Below, piece after piece: positions 17,998-26,247 of a DNA stretch of 37,449 nt. The notes below the pieces were generated by a model. The model made no database searches. It was not told the DNA's origin and worked only from the letters and a program-made list of their open reading frames with translations. Each line of letters opens with the position of its first letter. The first letter of the stretch is position 1. The stretch comes from Opitutia bacterium. GTDB lineage: Bacteria > Verrucomicrobiota > Verrucomicrobiia > Opitutales > Opitutaceae. The DNA lies in the NCBI GenBank assembly GCA_947467625.1, contig CANIJN010000018.1:1-37449 (forward strand). The letters run 5' to 3'. The position numbers and the translations under genes are program-made.

Positions 17998-18025
17998 ACC
18001 GTAGGAAGCGCGTCCTCTTCGTCAA
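17998..18025 (-). promoter_or_regulatory. Promoter of the 6S RNA
   Basis: On the minus strand a -35 box TTGACG (18025-18020) is followed by a 16-base spacer and a -10 box TACGGT (18003-17998). The inferred 6S RNA 5' end at 17990 lies seven bases beyond. The -35 differs from TTGACA in one base; the -10 is weaker. Position and spacing agree with the structure-derived RNA end. Confidence 0.55.
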
Positions 18026-18180
18026 ATGCGAATCACGATTCGTGCCTTTCATCCGAGTCACCCGCGTTTCACTGCTCACTCATGAGCGATCACGGGCAGG
18101 TCGGCGCGCTCGAATACGAAAATGCTGAAAACGCTCCCTCCAAAAACCGGGCACCCCATCCGAGCGAAAACCTGAACCAC

Positions 18181-18564
18181 CTAGCCGAGCAACTGCTCGT
18201 AAGCGGCGGCTGCCAACAAAGTCGTCGCCTCACTGGGGTCACTCAACGTGAGCTTGAGCATCCACCCTCCCTCGTAGGGTGCCGAGTTGAGCGTTTCAGG
18301 CGCTCCGTCGAGCGCGGCGTTGATCGCCATGACCGTGCCCGCAACCGGGGCGTAGAGATCGCTCGCGGCCTTCACTGACTCCACGACACCAAACACCTCA
18401 CCGGCTTTCAGCACCGTGCCGACTTTCGGCAGTTGTACATAGGTAATATCGCCGAGCGAACTTTGCGCGTAGTCGCTGATTCCCACGGTAGCCGTGCCGT
18501 CGGCCTCGACCTTCAGCCATTCATGGGATTTCGCGTAACGGAGGTTCGTGGGGACATTGCTCAT
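18181..18564 (-). CDS. gcvH: Glycine cleavage system H protein
   Basis: This is the lipoyl carrier of the glycine cleavage system, shuttling the aminomethyl group from GcvP to GcvT. The 127-residue length is typical. The start motif HEWLKVEADGTATVGISDYAQ and the lipoylation site GVVESVKAASDLYAPVAG with K65 are both intact, and the C-terminal GGWMLKLTLSDP matches the family. Its ATG overlaps the gcvT stop by four bases (ATGA), so it is translationally coupled to it. The decarboxylase gcvP is not in this window. Confidence 0.96.
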   Translation of the reverse strand: MSNVPTNLRYAKSHEWLKVEADGTATVGISDYAQSSLGDITYVQLPKVGTVLKAGEVFGVVESVKAASDLYAPVAGTVMAINAALDGAPETLNSAPYEGGWMLKLTLSDPSEATTLLAAAAYEQLLG

Positions 18565-19667
18565 TGGGGGGCCTTTTTCAATTCGACGAAGGGTGGTTTG
18601 ACCAGATGCAAATTAAGTTTTGTTCCGCGAATGTCCACGACGAGCGCTTCGCTCGCTGCGGCCACGGTCACTAAGGCAGAACCGATGGACTCGTTGAGGA
18701 GGGGGGACAGCGTACCCGAGAGTACCCGACCGACGATGGTTCCATTCTCTCCCAGCACGGGCGTTTCCGCCCGCACGATCCGACGGTCGCCAGTTTTGAA
18801 GAAAACGACTTTATTCACCGCGCCGTTTTTCTTTTCGGCAACCAGCGCATCACGGCCAATAAAATCCGCTCCTTTGTGCAACTTTACCGTCCAACCCAGA
18901 CCCGCGGTGAGCGGTGAAATGTCTTGGGTGATTTCGTGGCCGTAAAGCGGATAGCCCGCCTCGAGGCGCAGGCTGTCGCGTGCACCCAGGCCGGCCAGCT
19001 CGAGCCCTCGCGGAGCGCCGGCGGCCAACACCGCCTCGGCGAGCGCGACGGCATCACCGGCCGCATGATAAAGCTCGAACCCGTCTTCGCCCGTATAGCC
19101 CGTCCGGCTGATCAAGCAGTGGATGCCGGCGACGGTGCCCTCGGTGACATGGTAATACTGCACGAGCCCAAGCTTCGCACCCGTGAGTGATTGGACGATC
19201 TCCGCTGCGCGCGGACCTTGCACCGCGAGCAGCGCGTAATCGTCGCTGCGATCCGTGATCGTGACGGCGAACGGCGACGATTGCTCACGAATCCACGCGA
19301 GATCCTTCGCGACGTTGCCGGCGTTGATGCAGACAAAATAATCGTCGGGCCCGCGCATGGTGACGAGCAGATCGTCCACGACGCCGCCGCTCGGATAGCA
19401 CATCGGCGAATAGAGCACGCGGCCCGGGTAGAGTTTCGCGACATCATTTGTCACGAGATAATTCAGGAATTTACCCGCCTCCGGGCCACGCACGTCGACC
19501 TCGCCCATGTGGCTGACATCGAAGAGGCCGGCCGCGCGACGCACCGCCTTGTGTTCCTCGAGAATGCTCCGGTATTGGACGGGCATTTCCCAACCCGCGA
19601 AGTCGACCAAGCGCGCGCCGTGGGCGGCATGAAAATCACGCAGTGGCGTGCGGTGGAGTTCGCTCAT
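18561..19667 (-). CDS. gcvT: Glycine cleavage system T protein (aminomethyltransferase)
   Basis: This enzyme transfers the methylene group from aminomethyl-lipoyl GcvH to tetrahydrofolate and releases ammonia. It has 368 residues from ATG 19667 (MSELHRTPLRDFHAAHGARL), which matches the family start TPL...H...GA; the upstream in-frame ATG at 19763 adds 32 unrelated residues and is rejected. Core motifs are DFAGWEMPVQY, GLFDVSHMGEVDVRGP with the folate-site SHMGE, YALLAVQGPRA, SRTGYTGEDGFELY, ARDSLRLEAGYPLYGHEI and FIGRDAL. It heads the gcvT-gcvH operon. The 107 bases upstream are shared with the divergent lgt gene, and I saw no glycine riboswitch there. A TATATT at about 19736-19741 could be a -10 element. 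Confidence 0.95.
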   Translation of the reverse strand: MSELHRTPLRDFHAAHGARLVDFAGWEMPVQYRSILEEHKAVRRAAGLFDVSHMGEVDVRGPEAGKFLNYLVTNDVAKLYPGRVLYSPMCYPSGGVVDDLLVTMRGPDDYFVCINAGNVAKDLAWIREQSSPFAVTITDRSDDYALLAVQGPRAAEIVQSLTGAKLGLVQYYHVTEGTVAGIHCLISRTGYTGEDGFELYHAAGDAVALAEAVLAAGAPRGLELAGLGARDSLRLEAGYPLYGHEITQDISPLTAGLGWTVKLHKGADFIGRDALVAEKKNGAVNKVVFFKTGDRRIVRAETPVLGENGTIVGRVLSGTLSPLLNESIGSALVTVAAASEALVVDIRGTKLNLHLVKPPFVELKKAPQ

Positions 19668-19774
19668 GTTGCAAACTACGCGCGCCACGCCCGAGCGCGG
19701 CAAGTACCTTTTCGGCCGCCGCCGTGCCGCGCCGAATATATTCGCCACGGAGGGGCCCTGCATAAACTGCCGTC

Positions 19775-20599
19775 ATGCTGCTCGCCTACTGGGTTCACGA
19801 TCTTAGCCCGTTTCTGCTCCGATTTTCGGATAACGTCGGCATTCGCTACTATGGGCTGGCCTACGTGCTCGGCTTCGTGGGAGCCGTCTGGTTGCTCCAT
19901 CGTTACCATCGCGCAGGGCGGTCCCCCTTTGGCAGCAACACGATTGGGGATCTCATCACCTACATCGTGTTTGGCGTGATGCTCGGAGGGAGGCTCGGAT
20001 ATTTTATGCTCTATCAGTCCGAGGCGATTTTCCGCGATCCCCTCGCGTTGCTGCGGGTGTGGGAGGGCGGTATGGCGAGCCACGGTGGCTTCGTCGGAGT
20101 CTTGTTCGCACTCATCCTGTTTGCGCGCCGGCACCACGTCTCGTTTTTTCCCGTGAGTGATCTGATTGCGACTACCGCCGCGCTGGGACTTTTCTTTGGC
20201 CGCGTCGCCAACTTTATCAACGGCGAACTCTACGGAAAAATCACGGATGTTCCGTGGGCCGTCATTTTCCCCCAAAGCGCGACGGCCGGCACGCCTGTTA
20301 ACCTCATTTTGCCCCGCCATCCGTCACAACTTTACGAGGCCGCACTCGAAGGCGCGGTGCTCTTTGCGTGGGCGCAATGGCGGTTCTGGCGCAGCGACGT
20401 CACCCGCACGCACCCCGGACGACTCACGGGGGAATTTCTACTCGCCTACGCGCTGGTGCGCATGCTCGGCGAATCGTTCCGCGAACCCGACGCCTCGCTT
20501 TTGCTGGGCGTCAGTCGCGGCACGTTTTACTCGATCTTTCTCATCGCTGGCGGGCTGGTGCTGGTGTTGCGCCGACCTGTTCAGCCACCGCGCCCTTAA
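19775..20599 (+). CDS. lgt: Prolipoprotein diacylglyceryl transferase
   Basis: This inner-membrane enzyme adds diacylglycerol from phosphatidylglycerol to the lipobox Cys of prolipoproteins. It has 274 residues with about seven hydrophobic segments. The Lgt signature is clear: FFGRVANFINGELYG (R143, N146, N149, E151), the essential ASHGGFVG (H103), GVMLGGRLGYFMLY and the N-terminal IRYYGLAYVLGF. RHPSQLYEA is also a family hallmark. It is a single gene, divergent from gcvT. Its TAA stop overlaps the glgC stop tail to tail through the palindrome TTAA at 20596-20599. Confidence 0.96.
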   Translation: MLLAYWVHDLSPFLLRFSDNVGIRYYGLAYVLGFVGAVWLLHRYHRAGRSPFGSNTIGDLITYIVFGVMLGGRLGYFMLYQSEAIFRDPLALLRVWEGGMASHGGFVGVLFALILFARRHHVSFFPVSDLIATTAALGLFFGRVANFINGELYGKITDVPWAVIFPQSATAGTPVNLILPRHPSQLYEAALEGAVLFAWAQWRFWRSDVTRTHPGRLTGEFLLAYALVRMLGESFREPDASLLLGVSRGTFYSIFLIAGGLVLVLRRPVQPPRP

Positions 20600-21885
20600 A
20601 CCGTCGTGCCAGGAGGCAGCGTCGCACCCTTCGGCACCACCAGGACCCCGTCGCGAATCACGACGGCACCGTTGGCATAAGTACCGTCGGCCTTACCAGC
20701 GGCGATGAGGACGCAACCGGCCCCAATCCGCGCGTTCTTGTCCACGATCGCACCTTTGATAACACACCTCGCACCGATGCCGATGCGCGGGCGCCCCAGC
20801 ACCGTATTCTCCTGCAACTGCGCGGGTGTCTCGTAGTAGTCCGCTCCCATCACCACGGCATCCTTGAGCGACGAGCCTTCACCGATAAAACTTCGGACGC
20901 CGAGCACGCAGTGCTGCAGCGATGAATCCGTGATGATTGAACCGTCGCCGATGACCGCGTGGTCGATGGCGCACGTGTTGAGCTTCGCGGCGGGCAGGTA
21001 GCGGTCCAGCGTATAGATGGGGTCGACTGCGTCGAAAAAATCGAAGGGCGGCAGCGGCTGCGCCAGCGCGAGGTTCGCGTCGAAAAACGCACGCACCGTT
21101 CCAATATCCTCCCAGTAACCCTCGAAAATATGGGCAAAAATTTTTTTCTGACCGAGGAGTCCAGGGATGATCTCCTTACCGAAATCCGTCTGCGGCCCGC
21201 TGAGCGCGTCCGCCAGCACCGACCGGTTGAAAACGTAGATACCCATCGACGCGAGACAGCGTTTTTCCGCGGACGGGGTTGCCAATTCGGACTCCAAGGC
21301 CGCGCTGAGTGTCAGGCTTTGAATCACCTCGGGATCCTTGGGCTTCTCGACGAAACGCGTGATCGAGTGATCATCCTTGATCTGCATCAGGCCGAGACCT
21401 GCCACCTTCGAAACCGGAAACGGCACCGCCGCGACAGTCACGTCCGCTTGTGTGGCGATGTGCTGCTCAACGATCTTGCGGTAGTCCATCCGGTAGAGTT
21501 GGTCGCCCGACAGAATCAGCACGAGATCATGCGGGAAGGCGCGGAAGTGCACGAGATTGCGGCGCACCGCATCGGCGGTGCCCTGATACCAATCGGCGCT
21601 TTTCTCGGTTTGCTCGGCCGAAAGAATATCCACAAAGCCGCCGCCGAACGGATCGAAGTGGTACGTGTTCTGCACGTGGCGGTGCAGTGACGCGGTCTGG
21701 AACTGCGACAGGATGAATATCCGATTAATGTCGGAGTTAATGCAGTTGCTGATCGGAATATCCACGAGGCGATATTTGCCGGCGAGGGGCACGGCCGGTT
21801 TGCAACGCTCCAGCGTCAGCGGGGAGAGGCGGGTGCCGCGGCCACCGCCCATGATAACTGCCAGCACACGTTTTTGGTTTGTCAT
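20596..21885 (-). CDS. glgC: Glucose-1-phosphate adenylyltransferase
   Basis: This enzyme makes ADP-glucose from glucose-1-phosphate and ATP, the committed step of bacterial glycogen synthesis. The 429-residue length is standard. The nucleotide-binding start VLAVIMGGGRGTRLSPLTLE (GGGxGTRL), RCKPAVPLAGKYRLVDIPIS and the substrate motif LSGDQLYRMDY are intact. Further family blocks are FVEKPKDPEV, ASMGIYVFNRSVL and YWEDIGTVRAFFDAN. The C-terminal third is a left-handed beta-helix-like hexapeptide region (IGDGSIITDSSLQHCVLGVR), which in the family carries allosteric sites. No other glycogen gene lies in the window. It is divergent from the epimerase gene across 85 bases. Confidence 0.95.
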   Translation of the reverse strand: MTNQKRVLAVIMGGGRGTRLSPLTLERCKPAVPLAGKYRLVDIPISNCINSDINRIFILSQFQTASLHRHVQNTYHFDPFGGGFVDILSAEQTEKSADWYQGTADAVRRNLVHFRAFPHDLVLILSGDQLYRMDYRKIVEQHIATQADVTVAAVPFPVSKVAGLGLMQIKDDHSITRFVEKPKDPEVIQSLTLSAALESELATPSAEKRCLASMGIYVFNRSVLADALSGPQTDFGKEIIPGLLGQKKIFAHIFEGYWEDIGTVRAFFDANLALAQPLPPFDFFDAVDPIYTLDRYLPAAKLNTCAIDHAVIGDGSIITDSSLQHCVLGVRSFIGEGSSLKDAVVMGADYYETPAQLQENTVLGRPRIGIGARCVIKGAIVDKNARIGAGCVLIAAGKADGTYANGAVVIRDGVLVVPKGATLPPGTTV

Positions 21886-21970
21886 GGAAATTTCGAGTGA
21901 GTTCGGAACCGATCACACCTGCGCGCCTCCCGGAGTTGACGCCAGCATTTTTTGAGAAAGTCTCCGCCCT

Positions 21971-22906
21971 ATGGCACATGTTTTCGTCACCGGCGCCGCC
22001 GGCTTCATTGGCAGCCACACGGTGGACCGTCTGCTGGCCGCCGGTCACGCCGTCACCGGTCTCGATAATTTCCGCACCGGCCGCCGCGCCAATCTCGCGG
22101 CGGCCCTCGCCTCGCCACACTTCTCCTTTCACGAGGGCGACGTCTCCGCGCCGGGCTCTCTCGCCGAGGTGGTCGCCGCGACGAAGCCCGACGCCATTAT
22201 CCATCTCGCCGCACTCGTCAGTGTACAGGAAAGCATGACGAACCCGGACCTCAACTACGCCCTCAACATCCACGCCACCCATCTCGTGGCCGAGGCTGCG
22301 CGACTGCACGCCGTGCGCCGAATCGTCTTCGCCTCCTCCGCCGCGATTTACGGCGACGCCTCCGATTTTCCGATTCGCGAATCCACCGATAAAAAACCCA
22401 TCAGCCCTTACGGATCGGCCAAACTCGCCTCTGAGGCCATCTTGCTCGGCCACGGCGCAGCCTTCGGCCTCACCGTTCGCTGTCAGCGTTACTTCAACGT
22501 TTTCGGCCCCCGCCAAGACCCTGCCTCGCCTTACTCGGGCGTTATCTCGATTTTCGACCGCCGCTACCGCGACGGTAAAGGCGTCACGATTTACGGAGAT
22601 GGGCAACAAACCCGCGACTTCATCTCGGTCCACGATGTCGCCCGCGCCAACGTTCTCGCCGCCACCGCACCGACCGTATCCTCGGGTGTCGCCAACATTT
22701 GCACCGGCCGCGCGACGTCGCTGCTCGAGGTGATCAGCGTGTTCGCCCGCCACTATCCGCAAGCACCAGCCTTCCTCCACGGGGCCCCACGCACCGGCGA
22801 CATCCTCCATTCGCTCGGGGCGCCCGAGCACGCCGCCGCCGCGCTCGGCTTCCGCGCCGAGGTATCCGTCGCTGCAGGGCTGAGCGAACTCATTCGTGCC
22901 GAATAA
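21971..22906 (+). CDS. NAD-dependent UDP-sugar epimerase (GalE/WbpP-like, extended SDR)
   Basis: This is a 311-residue extended short-chain dehydrogenase/reductase. The Rossmann glycine motif TGAAGFIGSH is at residues 7-16, followed by LDNFRTGRRANL. The catalytic Ser/Tyr/Lys are in FASSAAIYGD (S122-S123) and SPYGSAKLASE (Y147, K151). RYFNVFGPRQDPASPYSGVI and GDGQQTRDFISVHDVARAN are typical of UDP-GlcNAc or UDP-glucose 4-epimerases of the WbpP/WbgU group. The exact sugar cannot be read from the sequence. The likely role is supplying nucleotide sugars for surface polysaccharide. It is a single gene, with a weak hairpin 57 bases after its stop. Confidence 0.88.
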   Translation: MAHVFVTGAAGFIGSHTVDRLLAAGHAVTGLDNFRTGRRANLAAALASPHFSFHEGDVSAPGSLAEVVAATKPDAIIHLAALVSVQESMTNPDLNYALNIHATHLVAEAARLHAVRRIVFASSAAIYGDASDFPIRESTDKKPISPYGSAKLASEAILLGHGAAFGLTVRCQRYFNVFGPRQDPASPYSGVISIFDRRYRDGKGVTIYGDGQQTRDFISVHDVARANVLAATAPTVSSGVANICTGRATSLLEVISVFARHYPQAPAFLHGAPRTGDILHSLGAPEHAAAALGFRAEVSVAAGLSELIRAE

Positions 22907-23383
22907 ACGGTCCGGGCGGCTTCGCCTGACGCCCTTGCCGGTGGCGCGGATTTCGCAGCTGTGCACGTCTCCGCACAGCCGACGTGCGTTGGGTTGCCAC
23001 GCGTCGTCATCATCGTGGCTGCTCGTTGATCGCAGTGGGCATGGCTGCGCATTCCTCATCCAGAGGTCTCCAATCCGAAAAATTGTAGTTCCTCGGCTGA
23101 GCTAAGGGATCCTCGCATGTGCTGCAGCCGCGTTAGCCATCGTTGCAGGCATTCCGGTCTAACTTACCGGTTACTCCATAGCCGTCGAACGTGGTTGCGA
23201 TATCGACAACCTCGCTGTCTCGCAAAATTGGTCTCCGTCGAGCATCGCTCAAAGGGTCCTCTTGCGCGCCGGGGACCACCTCTGCCGGGCGCAGTCTCGC
23301 ATTACGGTCTACGCTCCGATTTACCCAATTTGCCTTCCGCCTTGCCGCACCCGCCCCCGGCTAGCATAAGGCCAACCCTGCCG
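22907..23383. other. Intergenic region between epimerase and trpE
   Basis: This stretch of about 480 bases holds no recognisable gene. The frame of trpE stays open upstream to 23117, but that extension is Arg/His/Pro-rich and lacks family similarity. One clear hairpin is present: GCACGTC (22963-22969) with GACGTGC (22981-22987), an 11-base loop and no T-run. I saw no tandem-Trp leader peptide or T-box that would indicate attenuation of trpE. Confidence 0.5.
22963..22987. other. Hairpin downstream of the epimerase gene
   Basis: Perfect seven-base arms GCACGTC and GACGTGC flank an 11-base loop, 57 bases after the epimerase stop. Without a T-run it is at most a weak terminator or a transcript-end stabiliser. 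Confidence 0.35.
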
Positions 23384-24868
23384 ATGATTATCCACCCGGA
23401 CAAAGCTGCGTTTCTGAGCCTGGCCTCCCAAGGCAATGTCATCCCCGTCTACACAGATTTGATGGCGGACTTTGAGACTCCCGTCTCCGCCTACGCCAAA
23501 CTCCACGGCGCCGGACCATCCTACCTTTTTGAGTCTGTGGAGGGCGGAGAAAATCTCGCCCGTTTCAGCTTCATCGGCTGTCGGCCGCGTAAGATTTTTG
23601 TGTGTGGTCCAGCCACGACTCAAATCCGGGCCCCGGGCGTGCCGACCGTGATCGTACCGACTCCGCGCGACCCACTAACCCTCATCGAAGAGGAGATGCG
23701 TGGCTACCAACCCGTCGCACTGCCCGGGCTGCCGAGATTCACCGGCGGAGCCGTCGGGTTCGTCGGCTACGAGTATGTGACGCGCATCGAACCGACCGTG
23801 CCCGCTGCGGCCAACGATGACTTGGGCACACCCCTACTCTATTTCATGCTGTCGGATTCTCTGCTGATTTTCGATCGCGCGAAACAAACCCTGCGGCTTT
23901 GCGTGAACGCCCACGTCCGTGGCACCGACCCGACGACCGCCTACGACGCCGCCGTCGCCGAGTTAAACGCGCTCTACACCCTACTACGGCAACCCCGTTC
24001 CCTCGCGCCAGTCCCGCTCAGCGATCCTGGGAAACTCGTCGTGCCTCCCGGCAACTTCACCCAGGCGCGTTTCGAGCACATCGTGGACGAGGGGAAAGAA
24101 TTCATCCGCTCAGGTGACATTATCCAATTCGTGCCGTCGCAGCGCTTCACCCGAGATTTTTCGAAATCGCCCCTCGACCTGTATCGCGCGCTCCGGACGG
24201 TCAACCCGTCGCCTTATATGTTCATTCTTGAGACCGGCGATTTCTCGATTGTCGGCGCCTCCCCGGAAGTTCACGTACGCCTGACGGATGGGCTGGTCGA
24301 AATCCGCCCGATCGCTGGCACCCGCAAGCGCGGCGTCACACCGGCCGAGGATCTCGCCCTCGAAAAAGAGCTTCTCGCCGACGAAAAAGAGCGCGCCGAA
24401 CACCTCATGCTTGTCGATCTAGCCCGCAACGACATCGGCCGAGTCTGCCGCTATGGGACCGTGAAGGTTCCTGAAATGATGGTCATCGAGCGATACTCGC
24501 ACGTGATGCACATCGTATCGCAAGTCGAGGGACAGATCGCCGCGGACAAAACCGCTTATGACTTGATGCGGGCGACGTTTCCAGCCGGCACCGTCAGCGG
24601 TGCGCCCAAAATCCGCGCCATGCAAATCATCGCCCAGTACGAGCCCACGCAGCGCGGCTTTTACGCCGGAGCCCTCGGCTACTTTGGCTACGACGGTAAC
24701 AGCGACACGTGTATCATGCTCCGCACTGCTTTGCTCACCGACGGCAAAATTCACATCCAGGCCGGCGCCGGCATCGTGGCGGACTCCGTGCCCGCCTCCG
24801 AGTATCAGGAGACCATCAGCAAGGCGTCCGCCCTTTTTAAGGCCGTCGCGATGGCCGAGCAGTTTTGA
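23384..24868 (+). CDS. trpE: Anthranilate synthase component I
   Basis: This subunit converts chorismate to anthranilate, the first step of tryptophan synthesis, using ammonia from a glutamine amidotransferase (TrpG) that is not in the window. It has 494 residues from ATG 23384 (MIIHPDKAAFLSLASQGNVI). The upstream in-frame start at 23117 is rejected because its 89 extra residues have no family resemblance. LFESVEGGENLARFSFIG corresponds to the tryptophan feedback site (LLES in enterobacteria). The chorismate-binding domain carries RSGDIIQFVPSQRF, ILETGDFSIVGASPEVHVRL, RPIAGTRKRG, LMLVDLARNDIGRV and FPAGTVSGAPKIRAMQII. No other trp gene is adjacent, so the pathway genes are scattered. Confidence 0.94.
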   Translation: MIIHPDKAAFLSLASQGNVIPVYTDLMADFETPVSAYAKLHGAGPSYLFESVEGGENLARFSFIGCRPRKIFVCGPATTQIRAPGVPTVIVPTPRDPLTLIEEEMRGYQPVALPGLPRFTGGAVGFVGYEYVTRIEPTVPAAANDDLGTPLLYFMLSDSLLIFDRAKQTLRLCVNAHVRGTDPTTAYDAAVAELNALYTLLRQPRSLAPVPLSDPGKLVVPPGNFTQARFEHIVDEGKEFIRSGDIIQFVPSQRFTRDFSKSPLDLYRALRTVNPSPYMFILETGDFSIVGASPEVHVRLTDGLVEIRPIAGTRKRGVTPAEDLALEKELLADEKERAEHLMLVDLARNDIGRVCRYGTVKVPEMMVIERYSHVMHIVSQVEGQIAADKTAYDLMRATFPAGTVSGAPKIRAMQIIAQYEPTQRGFYAGALGYFGYDGNSDTCIMLRTALLTDGKIHIQAGAGIVADSVPASEYQETISKASALFKAVAMAEQF

Positions 24869-24936
24869 GCCCGCTAGGTGACGCGTTTCCTGGGTAAGGA
24901 GTCCGGCCAGTGGGTGAGTGAAGTGTGACGGAACGG

Positions 24937-24962
24937 GTACCCTCGCGGTATCGCGACGGTAC
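24937..24962. other. Hairpin after trpE
   Basis: Two five-base stems, GTACC with GGTAC and TCGCG with CGCGA, are stacked around a GTAT loop with a single C-C mismatch between them. It begins 69 bases after the trpE stop. No T-run follows, so its role as a terminator or as a leader element of the sigma factor gene is open. Confidence 0.4.
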
Positions 24963-25113
24963 AGCTGAGCGCCAATCCTGCGCGCACGTGGAAAATAAAG
25001 TGCATCCGAACTGTCCGCCGACGCGTTAGACTCCGGTTACAGTATAGCTTTTGCTAAAGTCTCGGAACACTCAGCCGCTACTTGCCTCTAATCTTTCCCT
25101 CGATCATCCGCCC

Positions 25114-26199
25114 ATGCCTTCGAAGAAAAAATCCTCCCGCGTGCCGCATTCCGCCGCCGATTCCGTCTCCCCGGAGACGTCGACCACCGCCCTCCACGCT
25201 GCCCCCATGGACGCGCCACCTTCGTTTCTCGAGAAAAACGACCGCTCCTCCCCGGAGGCCCCTATTCCCCACGGAGAGCGCAGCCCTCTTCAACTCTACC
25301 TCCAGGAAATCGGTAAAACCCCGCTCCTGACCATCGAAGATGAAATCCGACTGTCGAAGCGCATCCGCCGCGGCGACAAAGCAGCCCGCGACCACATGAT
25401 CTCTGCCAACCTCCGTCTCGTTGTGAAAATCGCGATGGATTATAAGGATTTCGGTCTGCCGCTCCTGGATCTCATCAGCGAAGGTAATATCGGGCTGATC
25501 AAAGCCGTCGAGCGGTTCGACCCCCGCAAAGGCGGCAAGCTTTCGACCTACGCCGCATGGTGGATCAAGCAGTCAATGAAGCGCGCGCTCGCCAATCAGA
25601 GTAAAACTATCCGGCTGCCGGTGCATCTGGTGGATAAGATTTCCAAGATGCGCCGCACCGCCATGAAGCTCACCGAGGAGCTGGGCCGCGAACCCACAGA
25701 TGAAGAGTTGGCGATCGAGCTGCAGATCCCCACCTCCAAGGTCGCGCATCTCAAATCCGTCAGCGTCCGGCCCGCCTCGCTCGACGCCCCACTCGGCGAG
25801 AGCGGCGATTCCGGTACCTTTGGCGAATTCGTGGGTGACGAAAACGCGGTCAGCCCACGCGAAGGCCTGCAGGAAAAAAATCGTAACAGCGATCTCCATG
25901 CGATGATTGACTCACTCGACAAACGGGAGGCCGAGATCATCAAGCTTCGCTTCGGTCTCGATGGCCGCGACGAACTGACCCTCGAAGAAGTGGGCCAGAA
26001 ATTTCATGTCACGCGCGAACGTATCCGACAGCTCGAATACTTGGCTTTGACAAAGATGCGCAAAGCCATGGCGAAGTACGAGGCGGTGCGCACAGTCGAA
26101 GAAATTGCAGACGAAGAGCGCCAACGCGAACGGATGGCTGTCATCCGCGAATTCGTAGAGAGCAAGACAACGAAACCCCTCAAGGCCGACCGGAACTGA
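25114..26199 (+). CDS. RNA polymerase sigma-70 family factor (RpoD/SigA-related)
   Basis: This 361-residue primary-like sigma factor starts at ATG 25114 (MPSKKKSSRV). The open frame extends to a TTG at 25051, which adds 21 residues of no clear origin. Regions visible: 1.2 SPLQLYLQEIGKTPLLTIED; 2.1-2.2 ANLRLVVKIAMDYKDFGLPL and DLISEGNIGLIKAVERFDPR; 2.3-2.4 KLSTYAAWWIKQSMKRALAN then KTIRLPVHLVDK; 3 RRTAMKLTEELGREPTDEEL; 4.2 LTLEEVGQKFHVTRERIRQL. No region 1.1 is present; instead there are 60 low-complexity Ser/Pro/Ala residues. Region 2.4 is less like the canonical RpoD ATWWIRQAITRAIADQ, so it may be a group 2 alternative factor rather than the housekeeping one. Confidence 0.9.
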   Translation: MPSKKKSSRVPHSAADSVSPETSTTALHAAPMDAPPSFLEKNDRSSPEAPIPHGERSPLQLYLQEIGKTPLLTIEDEIRLSKRIRRGDKAARDHMISANLRLVVKIAMDYKDFGLPLLDLISEGNIGLIKAVERFDPRKGGKLSTYAAWWIKQSMKRALANQSKTIRLPVHLVDKISKMRRTAMKLTEELGREPTDEELAIELQIPTSKVAHLKSVSVRPASLDAPLGESGDSGTFGEFVGDENAVSPREGLQEKNRNSDLHAMIDSLDKREAEIIKLRFGLDGRDELTLEEVGQKFHVTRERIRQLEYLALTKMRKAMAKYEAVRTVEEIADEERQRERMAVIREFVESKTTKPLKADRN

Positions 26200-26247
26200 T
26201 TGCTGGCGCAGGCGCCTCGGGCTCCGCTAAAGCTTGGGCGATTTGCC

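Noticed and set aside
19668-19774. Possible glycine riboswitch before gcvT
   Set aside because: Only 107 bases are shared with the divergent lgt gene and no riboswitch core is seen.
21737-23059. Open frame of 440 codons on the minus strand across the epimerase gene
   Set aside because: Gly/Arg-rich, no domain, and opposite to clear SDR motifs; its end also overlaps glgC in another frame.
23117-23383. N-terminal extension of trpE by 89 residues, possibly a leader peptide
   Set aside because: No Trp codon cluster, no TrpE similarity, and the family start is at 23384.
25032-25050. Possible promoter (TTAGAC and TATAGC) before the sigma factor gene
   Set aside because: The spacing is only 11 bases, too short for a sigma-70 promoter.
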